Source: CAYWXK01 sp964462515 (GTDB lineage: Bacteria > Planctomycetota > Phycisphaerae > Sedimentisphaerales > Anaerobacaceae). From it: 48,088 nucleotides of DNA. The stretch is from contig CAYWXK010000032.1 in NCBI GenBank assembly GCA_964462515.1, positions 1 to 48,088 on the forward strand, in the 5' to 3' direction. The notes beneath the pieces are model-generated. The model ran no database searches, was not told the origin of the DNA, and saw only the letters and a list, made by a program, of their open reading frames with translations. Both the position numbers and the translations under genes were made by a program. Positions 15,611-23,517 of this stretch are shown here, piece by piece; positions within the stretch are counted from its first letter, which is position 1, and the number at the start of each line of letters is the position of its first letter.

Positions 15611-17407
15611 TTAGTTTCTCTGGATACTTCTGAAAAATGCACCGCCGGTTTGCTCCCACTTCTCTCTTACCGTTCCACCTGAGGACCATATCAAAAGTGC
15701 TGTTTTAGTAGGCGCAGCAGTTATCATAATACTGCTGCCGCCCTCGTCGAGCCTCCAGTGTCCTATCAGCCCGGATAGCCCGTCGCTCGGCGGATAAATG
15801 TCGTTAACGTCCAGTGGTCGGTCATAGACACGAATATCATCAATTAATCCCTTATAGACGTAGGAGCTCGAAGCAGTCCTATCTACGCCGATGTTCAAAT
15901 GTCCATCTCCACTGCCTGGATTGTTGGCCCACGTTCCACTGTTACGTAATACACCATCAAGATAGGACTTCATTGCATTTCCGCTGCGAACAACAGCTAT
16001 ATGGTGCCACGTCCCTGCAATATCAGTAATCCTGATGCCTGTCTCCCAGTATTTGGGAGATGGCAGGAAATCGGGGTGATAGACAACAAGTTTTTTGGGG
16101 CTGCTTGAGTCAAACTGGAGCGTCCAGTGATTCGTTGAGCCGCTGGGATTACATTTCGAAAACACACCGGCCCAGCTTTTTTGCGTCGCATCAGGCCTAA
16201 TCCAAACCAACAGGGTATAGTCACCGTTAAGTTGCAATTTAGTCGTGCTGCTGGCAGTCTGAGCATAATCATCGATTCCGTCAAACTCCAATGCCCCCGC
16301 TGTTCTACCACCGGATGGTCGCCAGGTCGGACTGCTATACATACTGGCCGTGTTGCCGTTCCCTGAGGAGTCTGCAACAGTCTCTGCGATGCCATTTACG
16401 GCACACAATCCGCCGAATACAGTAATGGTCGTACTGTCGGAACTAACCTGTAACTTATTGTTGATAACTGCAAGCCCGCTTGTCTCTAATCTGCCGCCCG
16501 CTTTCACTATCACATCGCCGCTAACCAAAAGGGCAGGAAAATTCTTCACCGCACTGACAGTATTATTAGCACCGCTTACAAACAAATTACCATTAACTAC
16601 GAGCATACCGATTACATTCACATTACCCGGCAATTCGACATCGCCGCTGCGGTAACGAACTCCACCAGGATTACTGGCAGACGGCCAGAAGCTGCCGGCG
16701 GGATGAAGATAAGAGCTGATAATATACGGGAAATAAACTGTCGAGCGGATATAATATCTCGCACTAAAATCGCTAACCTGAATATCCGGCCAATCTATTG
16801 GCGCCGCACCAGAAGAGGCATTCTTTTGCCCGGTGATAGTTCCTCCGCTTATACTGCCGCCTGCGAAAGCATCGCCATCGATAATGCCGCTGTTCGATAG
16901 TGCGCCGGCACAATAGACATCACCATTAATCGTAACCCGCTGAGAAATCGTCGCGTTTGAACCACACCAGTATGCGATACAGGGGTCGAGCCGCAATTGA
17001 GCACTTATGAAGCTTTGGCCAATTCTTTCACCGTTTTTTAAGCGGTAAGAATTGCAATCTATAATATAATTGCACTGGTCTGTCGGATTGGAATTATCGC
17101 GGGTAACCCCGACTTCGTAATAATCGCTGCTGCCTGCTATTTGCTGCCCCACAGCGCCGGTCCAGTATTCCGAACTGACCTCCTGTGGACTTAATATAAG
17201 CCCCCTCGCGTGCTCCAATCCTGATTCAGCTAAATAATCCATCTGTGTTCGCATCGCCATATTTTCACCGCAGACCAGCTCCACATCGCAGCGAGCCAGA
17301 AATCCAAGCGACAGCACTGTTATAACCATAACAATAATCAGAACGGTTAACAGCGCTACCCCTGATTTTTCTATGCTTTGAATTTTGAATTTTTTTCTAA
17401 TCATCAT
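15611..17407 (-). CDS. GspK/PilX-like minor pseudopilin fused to a LamG-type domain
   Basis: 598 residues. The N-terminus KSG|VALLTVLIIVMVITVL is a prepilin-type signal with no Glu at +5, as is usual for tip pseudopilins of the GspK/PilX group. Residues about 50-150 are PilX-like (MDYLAESGLEHARG). Residues about 155-345 form repeated short beta strands (TINGDVYCAGALSNSG, LVVNGNLFVSGANN), a bactofilin-like or polymer-associated beta region. Residues about 370-555 are a LamG/concanavalin-like domain (ALEFDGIDDYAQTAS, YTLLVWIRPDA, HIAVVRSGNAMKSYLDG, GLIDDIRVYDRPL). Fusing a glycan- or protein-binding lectin fold to a tip pseudopilin suggests an adhesive or substrate-sensing tip. It overlaps the pilW-like gene by 11 bases. 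Confidence 0.8.
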   Translation of the reverse strand: MMIRKKFKIQSIEKSGVALLTVLIIVMVITVLSLGFLARCDVELVCGENMAMRTQMDYLAESGLEHARGLILSPQEVSSEYWTGAVGQQIAGSSDYYEVGVTRDNSNPTDQCNYIIDCNSYRLKNGERIGQSFISAQLRLDPCIAYWCGSNATISQRVTINGDVYCAGALSNSGIIDGDAFAGGSISGGTITGQKNASSGAAPIDWPDIQVSDFSARYYIRSTVYFPYIISSYLHPAGSFWPSASNPGGVRYRSGDVELPGNVNVIGMLVVNGNLFVSGANNTVSAVKNFPALLVSGDVIVKAGGRLETSGLAVINNKLQVSSDSTTITVFGGLCAVNGIAETVADSSGNGNTASMYSSPTWRPSGGRTAGALEFDGIDDYAQTASSTTKLQLNGDYTLLVWIRPDATQKSWAGVFSKCNPSGSTNHWTLQFDSSSPKKLVVYHPDFLPSPKYWETGIRITDIAGTWHHIAVVRSGNAMKSYLDGVLRNSGTWANNPGSGDGHLNIGVDRTASSSYVYKGLIDDIRVYDRPLDVNDIYPPSDGLSGLIGHWRLDEGGSSIMITAAPTKTALLIWSSGGTVREKWEQTGGAFFRSIQRN

Positions 17408-18038
17408 CGCTCACAATAGCACTTGCTGTCTGGTCAAGTAAATTCCCGGCCCAGCCGCGAAGCCTGCAGCTTATCCGATACTGGCGAACAATATCGTTCT
17501 CAACAAGATTAAATGAGATAATTACGCATTTACTCCGCGGTGGATTCATATCAAAACTAAACTGGACATTACTACAGTGAGGTATTAGTTCTGTGAAGCT
17601 TGCACTGCTGCAGTATGCCGTCCACCAGCTTGTTGTACGCGCCTTGATGGAGCTAAGACTTATCGCTGAATTATTGGAAGATGTAAATTCGGTAAGCTGT
17701 AAATGGTCCCGGCCTGCTCCTCTCTCGATGTAAACCAGCTCACCGATATTGATTTGTGAATCGTTATTTTCGTCGGCTCGCCAGATAGCGAAATCATCTG
17801 TGCCGCCGTAACATATAAGTTTGCAGTGTCCCAGCAGCTCCTTTACCCGAAGTGTAGCATAGCGCAGTTGCGCCTGCTTATAGCTGCTGTCTCCGGTTGC
17901 ATCATTTGCTTTGCTTAAAGCAAAGGCCAGCGTAGCAACAGCGCCCAAAATAATGCTGGTAACCACCAGAGCCACCAGCAGTTCAACCAGCGTAAAACCG
18001 TGGCCAGTCGCTCGTGGCTCATCGCTCGTATTTTGCAT
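17397..18038 (-). CDS. Minor pseudopilin, GspJ/PilW-like
   Basis: 213 residues with a short leader cut at GHG|FTLVELLVALVVTS, Glu at +5, and a hydrophobic helix. The body (QLRYATLRVKELLGHCKLI) fits the GspJ/PilW group, which joins GspI and GspK at the pseudopilus tip. Its last 11 bases overlap the start of the GspK-like gene, indicating coupled translation of two expected partners. Two cysteine-containing segments (GHCKLICYGG and IPHCSNV) may be oxidised outside the cytoplasm. Confidence 0.85.
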   Translation of the reverse strand: MQNTSDEPRATGHGFTLVELLVALVVTSIILGAVATLAFALSKANDATGDSSYKQAQLRYATLRVKELLGHCKLICYGGTDDFAIWRADENNDSQINIGELVYIERGAGRDHLQLTEFTSSNNSAISLSSIKARTTSWWTAYCSSASFTELIPHCSNVQFSFDMNPPRSKCVIISFNLVENDIVRQYRISCRLRGWAGNLLDQTASAIVSDDD

Positions 18039-18050
18039 ATCTCAAAAATC

Positions 18051-18168
18051 CTAATATCTAAACTCTAAATCCTAAACAATATCAAAATTCTAATCTCAAA
18101 TGCTCAAAATGTTCTGTTTGGGATTTTGTATTTTGGTCATTTGAATTTGTTTAGGATTTAGATATTAG
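18051..18168. repeat. Long imperfect inverted repeat between two pseudopilin genes
   Basis: The right arm, 22 bases at 18147-18168 (starts TTGTTTAGG, ends GATATTAG), matches the inverted left arm at 18051-18079, except that the left arm has seven extra bases (CTCTAAA, a short local duplication). It fills the 147-base gap between the pilV-like and pilW-like genes and may act on RNA stability or be a mobile mini-element. Confidence 0.7.
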
Positions 18169-18185
18169 TGCTTAGTATTTCGAAA

Positions 18186-18635
18186 CTACCTGCTTATAAG
18201 CCGAGTTATGGTCGCAACCGGCTTGCCGCCATAATACACACGCACCGTTACTCGAATAAACACCGGCTCTGTTGCCCCGCTTTGCTGCGGCATATAAACG
18301 TATTCACAGCTCGCGCTCCTGCTGAAGCGCGTGTATTTTGGGTCGGTGAACAATACTCCTCCCGCATCCCTTAGCTGAGCTTGCGGCTCGGTATAACCAT
18401 TATAGGTAGCTACGATTTGAGCAAACGGCGTATTGATTACCCGCTCCACTAAATCGCCGGCTAAATTGGCACCCAAAGTTCTGTATGTCCCTTCAGCCTG
18501 CACCGCCGCTCCGCTTGCAAACGGAAGCAGCACCCCCGCAGCCGCAATACCCAACACAACGGTAGCCATCATTGCCTCAGCGAGGGTGAAACCCTGCTGC
18601 CTTGTGCTGCAATGGCTGGTGCTGTTAATAATCAT
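18186..18635 (-). CDS. Minor pseudopilin, GspI/PilV-like
   Basis: 149 residues from the ATG at 18633-18635; the open frame extends to 18767, but that part overlaps the preceding gene and has no pilin leader. The prepilin site is QQG|FTLAEAMMATVVLG with Glu at +5. The body is a small alpha/beta pseudopilin (EGTYRTLGANLAGDLVERV, then VFIRVTVRVYY). The start overlaps the last 11 bases of the GspG-like gene. GspI/PilV proteins nucleate the pseudopilus tip with GspJ and GspK, and all three lie together here. Confidence 0.82.
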   Translation of the reverse strand: MIINSTSHCSTRQQGFTLAEAMMATVVLGIAAAGVLLPFASGAAVQAEGTYRTLGANLAGDLVERVINTPFAQIVATYNGYTEPQAQLRDAGGVLFTDPKYTRFSRSASCEYVYMPQQSGATEPVFIRVTVRVYYGGKPVATITRLISR

Positions 18636-19131
18636 AGTATCGTTTTCCGTTGCTGTCTGTTCCTGAACTATCGGCTCGTATCTCCGAGGTAGCCGCTTTG
18701 TATATCCAGCCATGGCTATCATCGGCATTAGCCGGAAAATTCTCAGCGTCGCCAAGTATCTGGACATCGCTTTTGCCGTTCATAGGATTAACAGGTATCT
18801 TCATCACATAGGGACCACGATTAAAACCCGGGGTTCCCTGTGCAGCCGTTTGGCCGTTAGCATTGCTTGCTAATGTCGCCTGCTCAACAAAGGCCTGCTC
18901 TGTCGGCGCCTGTGTAATGTCACCACCAGGATAACCAGGTGTAACCTCACGGTGCTGGAATTTATAGACAAGAACAAACCTGCGAAGCAGTTGCAAATCC
19001 GTTGCAAGAGCGCTTTGTTTAGCCGATATGCTGCTGTTCGCAATGGCAGGAATAACGATAGCGGCCAGAATACCAAGCAAGACCACCACAACTAAAATCT
19101 CAACAAGCGTGAACGCTTCTGCTTTTCTCAT
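18625..19131 (-). CDS. Second GspG-like pseudopilin
   Basis: 168 residues from ATG 19129-19131, chosen because GGGACA lies upstream and because the 32-residue extension of the longer frame is made of intergenic repeat. The leader is MRKAEA|FTLVEILVVVVLLG: Ala rather than Gly before the cleavage site, which prepilin peptidases tolerate. The end has a GspG-like pattern (PVNPMNGKSDVQILG, HGWIYKAATSEI). Compared with the gene at 19.9 kb it is longer, with an insertion near residues 75-110, and is probably a minor subunit because it lies after a terminator. Confidence 0.83.
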   Translation of the reverse strand: MRKAEAFTLVEILVVVVLLGILAAIVIPAIANSSISAKQSALATDLQLLRRFVLVYKFQHREVTPGYPGGDITQAPTEQAFVEQATLASNANGQTAAQGTPGFNRGPYVMKIPVNPMNGKSDVQILGDAENFPANADDSHGWIYKAATSEIRADSSGTDSNGKRYYDY

Positions 19132-19162
19132 AAAATGTCCCTTATTGTTTTTTATCTTGTAG

Positions 19163-19179
19163 GGTGGGCTGTGCCCACC
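19163..19179. repeat. Short palindromic repeat GGTGGGC-tgt-GCCCACC
   Basis: A perfect 7-base stem with a three-base loop, just before the second GspG-like gene. It is of the dispersed intergenic type; a similar GTGGGGC/GCCCCAC unit occurs at 24902. Confidence 0.6.
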
Positions 19180-19411
19180 AATCGCCTTCCGCACCAGAGG
19201 CGGCATCCGAACCGCCACATACATCAATTAAATATCAAAAACCAAAATTAAGGAAATTCCACTGCATTTTTTATTTTCCGCCACCAAGGCACCAAGACAC
19301 TAAGTCAGCTATATTTTTTAACTTTCATTTTTCTTTATGTCTTTGTGTCTGATTTTTTTGACCGTGTAAATCAGTGTTAATCCGTGTCTAATTTCTTTGC
19401 CGGCCTTCATT

Positions 19412-19456
19412 AAAAAGGCTGACGTGCTATCGGCAAAAGCCTCAGCACCGTCAGCC
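19412..19456 (-). terminator. Intrinsic terminator after the major pseudopilin gene
   Basis: Read leftward, GGCTGACGGTGCT (19456-19444) pairs with AGCACGTCAGCC (19428-19417) except for one bulged G, and the stem runs straight into five T residues (19416-19412). It lies 58 bases after the pseudopilin stop and ahead of the rest of the operon, so it likely lowers expression of the minor pseudopilins relative to the major one. Confidence 0.75.
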
Positions 19457-19513
19457 CTTCTGTCAACTTCGTTCTTCAAGCCAACACAAGTTGGCAACTT
19501 TATTGACATTTTT

Positions 19514-19942
19514 TTACAGAGCCGCATGGGCGGCAGTGTCGTCAGCCTGGAAAGCCCCGGTGGTAGTATCAAACCTCCAGCCATCGGTATTCGCACCACC
19601 AGCAGCACCATCAATGCGGACAGTGTCCAGGTCATTGAACTGATTGGTCGGAACCTTCTGCAGATACGGGCCGTAATCGGTACCAACGGCACCGGCAATG
19701 TCGGTCTGACCTGTCATCGCCAGCACCCATGAGGCGGTGCCTGCCCCAGGCAACTGGTCATTGTGCTGAATCTTATACAGCTCAATTTGTGAACGCACTG
19801 TTTGAAGGTCGGTGCAAAGGCTCGATGTCTTGGCCTCGGTGCTCGCCTCGGTAAACTGCGGAATCACAATCGCTGCCAGAATGCCCAGGATGACCACCAC
19901 TATCAGAATTTCTACCAATGTAAAACCACTTTTCGCTTTCAT
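19514..19942 (-). CDS. gspG: Major pseudopilin, GspG family
   Basis: 142 residues. The leader is MKAKSG|FTLVEILIVVVILG with Glu at +5, followed by AAIVIPQFTEAS, the classic GspG/PilE N-terminal helix. The globular part is GspG-like (CTDLQTVRSQIELYKIQHND, GPYLQKVPTNQFN, GWRFDTTTGAF). GspG polymerises into the pseudopilus shaft. A strong AAGGGG ribosome site precedes the ATG. As the first gene of the leftward set, followed by a terminator, it is probably the most abundant product. A prepilin peptidase gene is not in the window. Confidence 0.93.
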   Translation of the reverse strand: MKAKSGFTLVEILIVVVILGILAAIVIPQFTEASTEAKTSSLCTDLQTVRSQIELYKIQHNDQLPGAGTASWVLAMTGQTDIAGAVGTDYGPYLQKVPTNQFNDLDTVRIDGAAGGANTDGWRFDTTTGAFQADDTAAHAAL

Positions 19943-20508
19943 TTTTTACCCCTTTTCTGAAAAACCCTCTTACCTAAAATTTGTTAAAAACACTCAACTC
20001 CTAACAATTGTTTTCTTACGGTTTGATGTATCGACTTATTCGATACGCTACTTTACTACTGTGCTTTAAGCTGTCGGCCCTCCCAAAATAGAAAATTTGA
20101 AAAATATTTGAAAAATCACTTCAAAATTTTCTTCGGACATTCGTTTACCTCTAAAACCCCCCAAATTTTACGTCCTAAAACACCTCAAGTAATACAATTT
20201 ACGGTTTGTATAAGTATCTAAACAAAATATAGGATACAAATCCTCCTTTGCCAAAAAGACCCACCCTCTCGGTTGAGAAATTTACTCTTGTTGCAGGACA
20301 ACATCCCCAAAGCTGGAATTTCTGACAAAGCACCCTGCCGTTAGGCATCCCTGACGGGATTACGGCCGGCCAAAAACAAGCAAACCCCGTTAGAAAGCTT
20401 GGGTGTGGCTTTTAACCCGCCTACGGCGGGTAAATCCCACCCTCACAACCTCGCCTAAAAGGCAAAATCCGTTTAGGCCTAAAGGTCTAACGGGTCAGGG
20501 TTTTCTTT

Positions 20509-20543
20509 TGCCGCAAGGCATCCCCAAGCGGACTAACGGGCCA
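20509..20543 (+). repeat. Dispersed repeat R1 (intergenic copy)
   Basis: Shares 28 of 35 positions with 47379-47413, including an unbroken 18-base core AGGCATCCCCAAGCGGAC. A more distant relative (CTGCCGTTAGGCATCCC) lies at 20335. The other copy is inside the thioredoxin-like gene. Confidence 0.7.
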
Positions 20544-20643
20544 ACTATGCCAAAAACTTGTGAAAAAAGGATAAATAACCACAGATTTTTCTTGCAAAAT
20601 TACACACCATTAGTCTAAAATATATTTATTATCGAACCGCCAA

Positions 20644-20672
20644 AGGCGGGTCTGATCAAACCGGCCTTCGGC
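20644..20672 (+). repeat. Dispersed repeat R2 (intergenic copy)
   Basis: Matches 47498-47526 at 27 of 29 positions (starts AGGCGGGTCTGA, ends CGGCCTTCGGC). Two small hairpins are built in: CCGCC/GGCGG and a CCGGCC/GGCTGG-type stem. The second copy lies in frame inside the thioredoxin-like gene. Confidence 0.75.
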
Positions 20673-20755
20673 TGGCCGCCGAAGATGGATTGACGGCGAT
20701 ATAAGACGGAGATACGGAGGTTTCCCAAGTGTAATATCTTTGATAAACGGTGTTT

Positions 20756-20785
20756 ATCCGCCGCTTTGTATGGCGGATTTATCCG
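20756..20785. repeat. Palindromic repeat related to the 5' end of the beta-helix gene
   Basis: ATCCGCC (20756-20762) pairs with GGCGGAT (20772-20778). The sequence GTATGGCGGAT-tt-ATCCG (20768-20785) recurs as GTATGGCGGAT-aa-ATCCG at 21448-21465, within the signal-peptide codons of the beta-helix gene. Confidence 0.55.
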
Positions 20786-20840
20786 TGTAAACTTGTGCCC
20801 GCGAAAGCGGGTATCCGTGTCTAACTAAGAGGAGATAGTG

Positions 20841-21359
20841 ATGAAAAGGCAAATCTTTTTAGGGGTAGTGTTTGGGTTTTTGCTCACTGCCGGTAGTCTT
20901 GGTGCATCTACACAAATCATATATAAGACAAGCGAGCTTGGTTCAGGACGATGGCAATACACTTACGATGTAAAAAATATCAGCTTGACCGAGACAATCG
21001 AGGAGTTTACCATCTGGTTTGACTTTGGGCTGTATGAGGACCTTGCAATCCAGACACCTGACCCGCCGGCGAACAGTTGGAGCGAGATTGTCCTTCAGCC
21101 GGAGCCGATCTTGCAGGATGATGGCGCTTATGATGCGGAGGCGTTAGGCTTAGGCATTGGCATCGGCCAGATAGTTACCGGCTTCTCAGTCAGTTTCAAT
21201 TGGCTTGGTGACAGTGTTATGCCGGGTTCGCAATTCTATGAGATAATCGACCCGGCAACATACCAGACGATTGATTCCGGCTGGACTATCCCGGAACCGG
21301 CGACATTATTTCTGATTGGCCTGGGCAGTTTGGCCTTGCGGGTTAAGCGAAAAGCTTAA
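20841..21359 (+). CDS. PEP-CTERM sorting-domain protein
   Basis: 172 residues; ATG 20841 is preceded by GGAGA, and the GTG three bases earlier is less likely. A signal peptide (MKRQIFLGVVFGFLLTAGSLGAS) is followed by a beta-rich domain of about 120 residues without a recognised family. The tail is a clear PEP-CTERM signal: IPEPATLFLIGLGSLAL, then a basic RVKRKA end. PEP-CTERM proteins are cut by an exosortase during export, often in species that make exopolysaccharide. No exosortase gene is in the window. It lies upstream of the beta-helix gene, with the same orientation and 61 bases between them. Confidence 0.85.
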   Translation: MKRQIFLGVVFGFLLTAGSLGASTQIIYKTSELGSGRWQYTYDVKNISLTETIEEFTIWFDFGLYEDLAIQTPDPPANSWSEIVLQPEPILQDDGAYDAEALGLGIGIGQIVTGFSVSFNWLGDSVMPGSQFYEIIDPATYQTIDSGWTIPEPATLFLIGLGSLALRVKRKA

Positions 21360-21420
21360 AACGAAAAACGCAAAACCATAGCTCAAAATTAAAAATTAAG
21401 AAAGCGAAGGAGGCAGAAAA

Positions 21421-23517
21421 ATGCGAAGGAAAGTAAATTCAGCGTTCGTATGGCGGATAAATCCGAAAATCTGGCTGGTGATGGCATTGTTTCTGTTAGG
21501 AATGGCAGGGACGAGCTTTGGGGAAAAAATTATCTATGTAGATGCGGATGCCAAGTTGCTAAATAACGGCTCAAGCTGGGAGAACGCGTATAAATATCTT
21601 CAGGATGCGCTGGCTGATGCAAGTTCTTCAGCCAAGCCGGTTGAAATTCGAGTTGCGCAGAGTATTTATAAGCCGGACCAAGGGAAAGGAATAACACCTG
21701 GCGATAGAATGGCTGCATTTCAGCTTATAAATGGCGTAACTATAAAAGGCGGTTATGCTGGATTCGGTGAACCTGACCCGGATGCTCGTGATATCACTCT
21801 ATACGAGACCATCCTTTCCGGCAACATAGGTAGGATATTAGATAAAAGCGACAACAGCTACCATGTCTTTTACCATCCTGAAGGGTTGAATCTGGACAAT
21901 ACCGCCATCTTAGATGGCTTCACGATTACCGGCGGCAATGCCAACAGCAGCAGTGACCCACACACATATGGCGGCGGGATGTATAACGGCTGGTACAGCA
22001 GCCCGACTGTAACCAACTGCATCTTCAACGGCAACTCGGCTGAATGGGCCGGCGGCGGGATGCTCAATGAATATTACAGCAGCCCGACCGTAACTAACTG
22101 CACATTCAGCGGCAACTCAGTCACTAACAGCGGCGGCGGGATGTTAAACTTATATGGCAGCAGTCCGACCGTAACTAACTGCACATTCAGCAACAACTCG
22201 GCTTACTGGTGCGGCGGGATGGAAAACGTCAATGACAGCAACCCGACAGTGGAGGGCTGCACCTTCAGCGGCAACATCAACGGCGGGATGTCCAACTGGG
22301 AGAGAAGCAACCCGATGGTAGAGGGTTGCACCTTCAGCGGAAACTCGGCCATCTATGGCGGCGGAATGCTCAACGTCCGCGGCAACCCGACAGTCAATAA
22401 CTGCACCTTCAGCGGCAACTCGGCAAATCCCGACGGCGGCGGGATGTACAATGACGAAAGCAACCCGGACGTCAATAACTGCACCTTCACCGCCAACTCG
22501 GCCTCCGGCGGCGGCGGTGGGATGTACAACTGGCACAGCAACCCTACAGTCAATAACTGCACCTTCAGCGGCAACTCGGCCTCCGACGGCGGCGGGATGT
22601 TCAACGATGAATATCTGGGGTATGTGTACAGCGGTCCGACCGTAACTAACTGCACCTTCACCGCCAACTTGGCTTCCGACGGCGGCGGGATGTACAATAG
22701 CAAAAGTAGTCCAACCGTTAATGACTGCACATTCAGTGCCAACTCGGCTTACGACGGCGGCGGGATATTCGGTGGTGGTGGAACATTTATTAACTGCATA
22801 ATCAGTGAAAATACTGCAGGAGGCGGTGGCGGCGGGATAGACGGTGATGGTATATTTATTAACTGCACAATCAGCGGAAATACGGCTACGGGCGATGGCG
22901 GTGGAATATTGGGTTATGCAATACTTGATAACTGCACAATCAGTGAAAATACTGCAGGAGGCAGTGGCGGCGGGATAGACGGTGGTGGAATATTTATTAA
23001 CTGCACAATCAGCGGAAATACGGCTACGGGCGATGGCGGTGGGATATTGGGTTATGCAACACTTGATAACTGTACAATCAGCGGAAATACGGCAGGTGGA
23101 GATGGTGGCGGGATGCACTGTAGCTCCGGTAGCAGTCCAACTCTAACAAACTGTACGTTCAGCGGGAATACTGCAGGTAGAAGTGGCGGCGGGATGTGCA
23201 ACTACGACAGTGGCCCTACAGTCAATAACTGCACATTCAACGACAACTCGGCCTCCTCCGGCGGTGGGATGGAAAACACCTACAGCAGCTCGACAGTAGA
23301 GGGCTGCACCTTCAGCGGAAACACGGCTAAATACGGCGGCGGAGGGATGTGCAATGACTCTTACAGCAGCCTGACAGTAGAGGGATGCGCCTTCAGCGGC
23401 AACTCGGCTCAATACGGCGGCGGTGGGATGTACAACGACTCTGACAGCAGCCCGACAGTAACTAACTGCACATTCAGTAACAACTCGACTCAATATGGTG
23501 GCGGCCGGGATGCATAA
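21421..23517 (+). CDS. Exported right-handed beta-helix protein, N-terminal part (frameshifted)
   Basis: 698 residues. The start has AGGAGG at 21409-21414. A signal peptide (residues 1-34, core WLVMALFLLGMAGTSFG) leads into the family-typical IIYVDADAK...GSSWENAYKYLQDAL opening of planctomycete beta-helix proteins. From about residue 150 it is built of coils with the pattern GGGMYN-x-SSPTVTNCTFSGNSA; I count 20 such coils before the stop. Stacked Asn/Cys/Phe ladders of this type form long parallel beta-helices used as adhesins or polysaccharide-active surface proteins. The stop at 23515 follows one extra base near 23505; the next frame continues the same repeat without loss, so this and the following entry were one gene. 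Confidence 0.85.
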   Translation: MRRKVNSAFVWRINPKIWLVMALFLLGMAGTSFGEKIIYVDADAKLLNNGSSWENAYKYLQDALADASSSAKPVEIRVAQSIYKPDQGKGITPGDRMAAFQLINGVTIKGGYAGFGEPDPDARDITLYETILSGNIGRILDKSDNSYHVFYHPEGLNLDNTAILDGFTITGGNANSSSDPHTYGGGMYNGWYSSPTVTNCIFNGNSAEWAGGGMLNEYYSSPTVTNCTFSGNSVTNSGGGMLNLYGSSPTVTNCTFSNNSAYWCGGMENVNDSNPTVEGCTFSGNINGGMSNWERSNPMVEGCTFSGNSAIYGGGMLNVRGNPTVNNCTFSGNSANPDGGGMYNDESNPDVNNCTFTANSASGGGGGMYNWHSNPTVNNCTFSGNSASDGGGMFNDEYLGYVYSGPTVTNCTFTANLASDGGGMYNSKSSPTVNDCTFSANSAYDGGGIFGGGGTFINCIISENTAGGGGGGIDGDGIFINCTISGNTATGDGGGILGYAILDNCTISENTAGGSGGGIDGGGIFINCTISGNTATGDGGGILGYATLDNCTISGNTAGGDGGGMHCSSGSSPTLTNCTFSGNTAGRSGGGMCNYDSGPTVNNCTFNDNSASSGGGMENTYSSSTVEGCTFSGNTAKYGGGGMCNDSYSSLTVEGCAFSGNSAQYGGGGMYNDSDSSPTVTNCTFSNNSTQYGGGRDA
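22801..23076 (+). repeat. Recent 138-base tandem duplication within the beta-helix gene
   Basis: 22801-22938 and 22939-23076 are nearly identical head-to-tail copies of 138 bases (46 codons), encoding two coils each (ENTAGG, GIFINCTIS, GDGGGILGYA). The length is a multiple of three, so the frame is kept. It shows that the protein grows and shrinks by slippage or unequal recombination. Confidence 0.85.

Larger units (their letters stand above)
19943..20840. other. Repeat-rich intergenic region between divergent genes
   Basis: About 900 bases. The left end should hold the promoter of the pseudopilin operon; an inverted repeat GTATCG (20028-20033) and CGATAC (20041-20046) is a candidate operator. 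From about 20300 the region is packed with palindromes: CCCGCC-tac-GGCGGG (20416-20430), a GGCATCCCCAAGCGG unit (20509-20543), a GGCGGGTCTGA unit (20632-20687), ATCCGCC/GGCGGAT (20756-20778) and CCCGC-gaaa-GCGGG (20798-20811). No believable gene was found; short frames across 20403-20618 are repeat-derived. Confidence 0.5.

Noticed and set aside
20003..20012. AACAATTGTT before the pseudopilin gene as a second site for the TetR protein
   Set aside because: Only one 10-base palindrome, not a pair; the same short word occurs inside coding sequence near 7.03 kb, so it is probably chance.
19943..20080. Cyclic di-GMP riboswitch before the pseudopilin gene
   Set aside because: Suggested by context, and a hairpin CGTATCG/CGATACA is present, but the conserved GEMM core (GGCAAACC, GACGCAAAGC) is not found.
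20403..20618. 71-codon forward frame in the repeat block
   Set aside because: Encoded by R1 and neighbouring palindromes, with no ribosome site; not a gene.
22150..23118. 322-codon open frame on the reverse strand inside the beta-helix gene
   Set aside because: It is a mirror image of the repeated coils; composition follows the repeat and there is no ribosome site or signal. It is a shadow of the forward gene.
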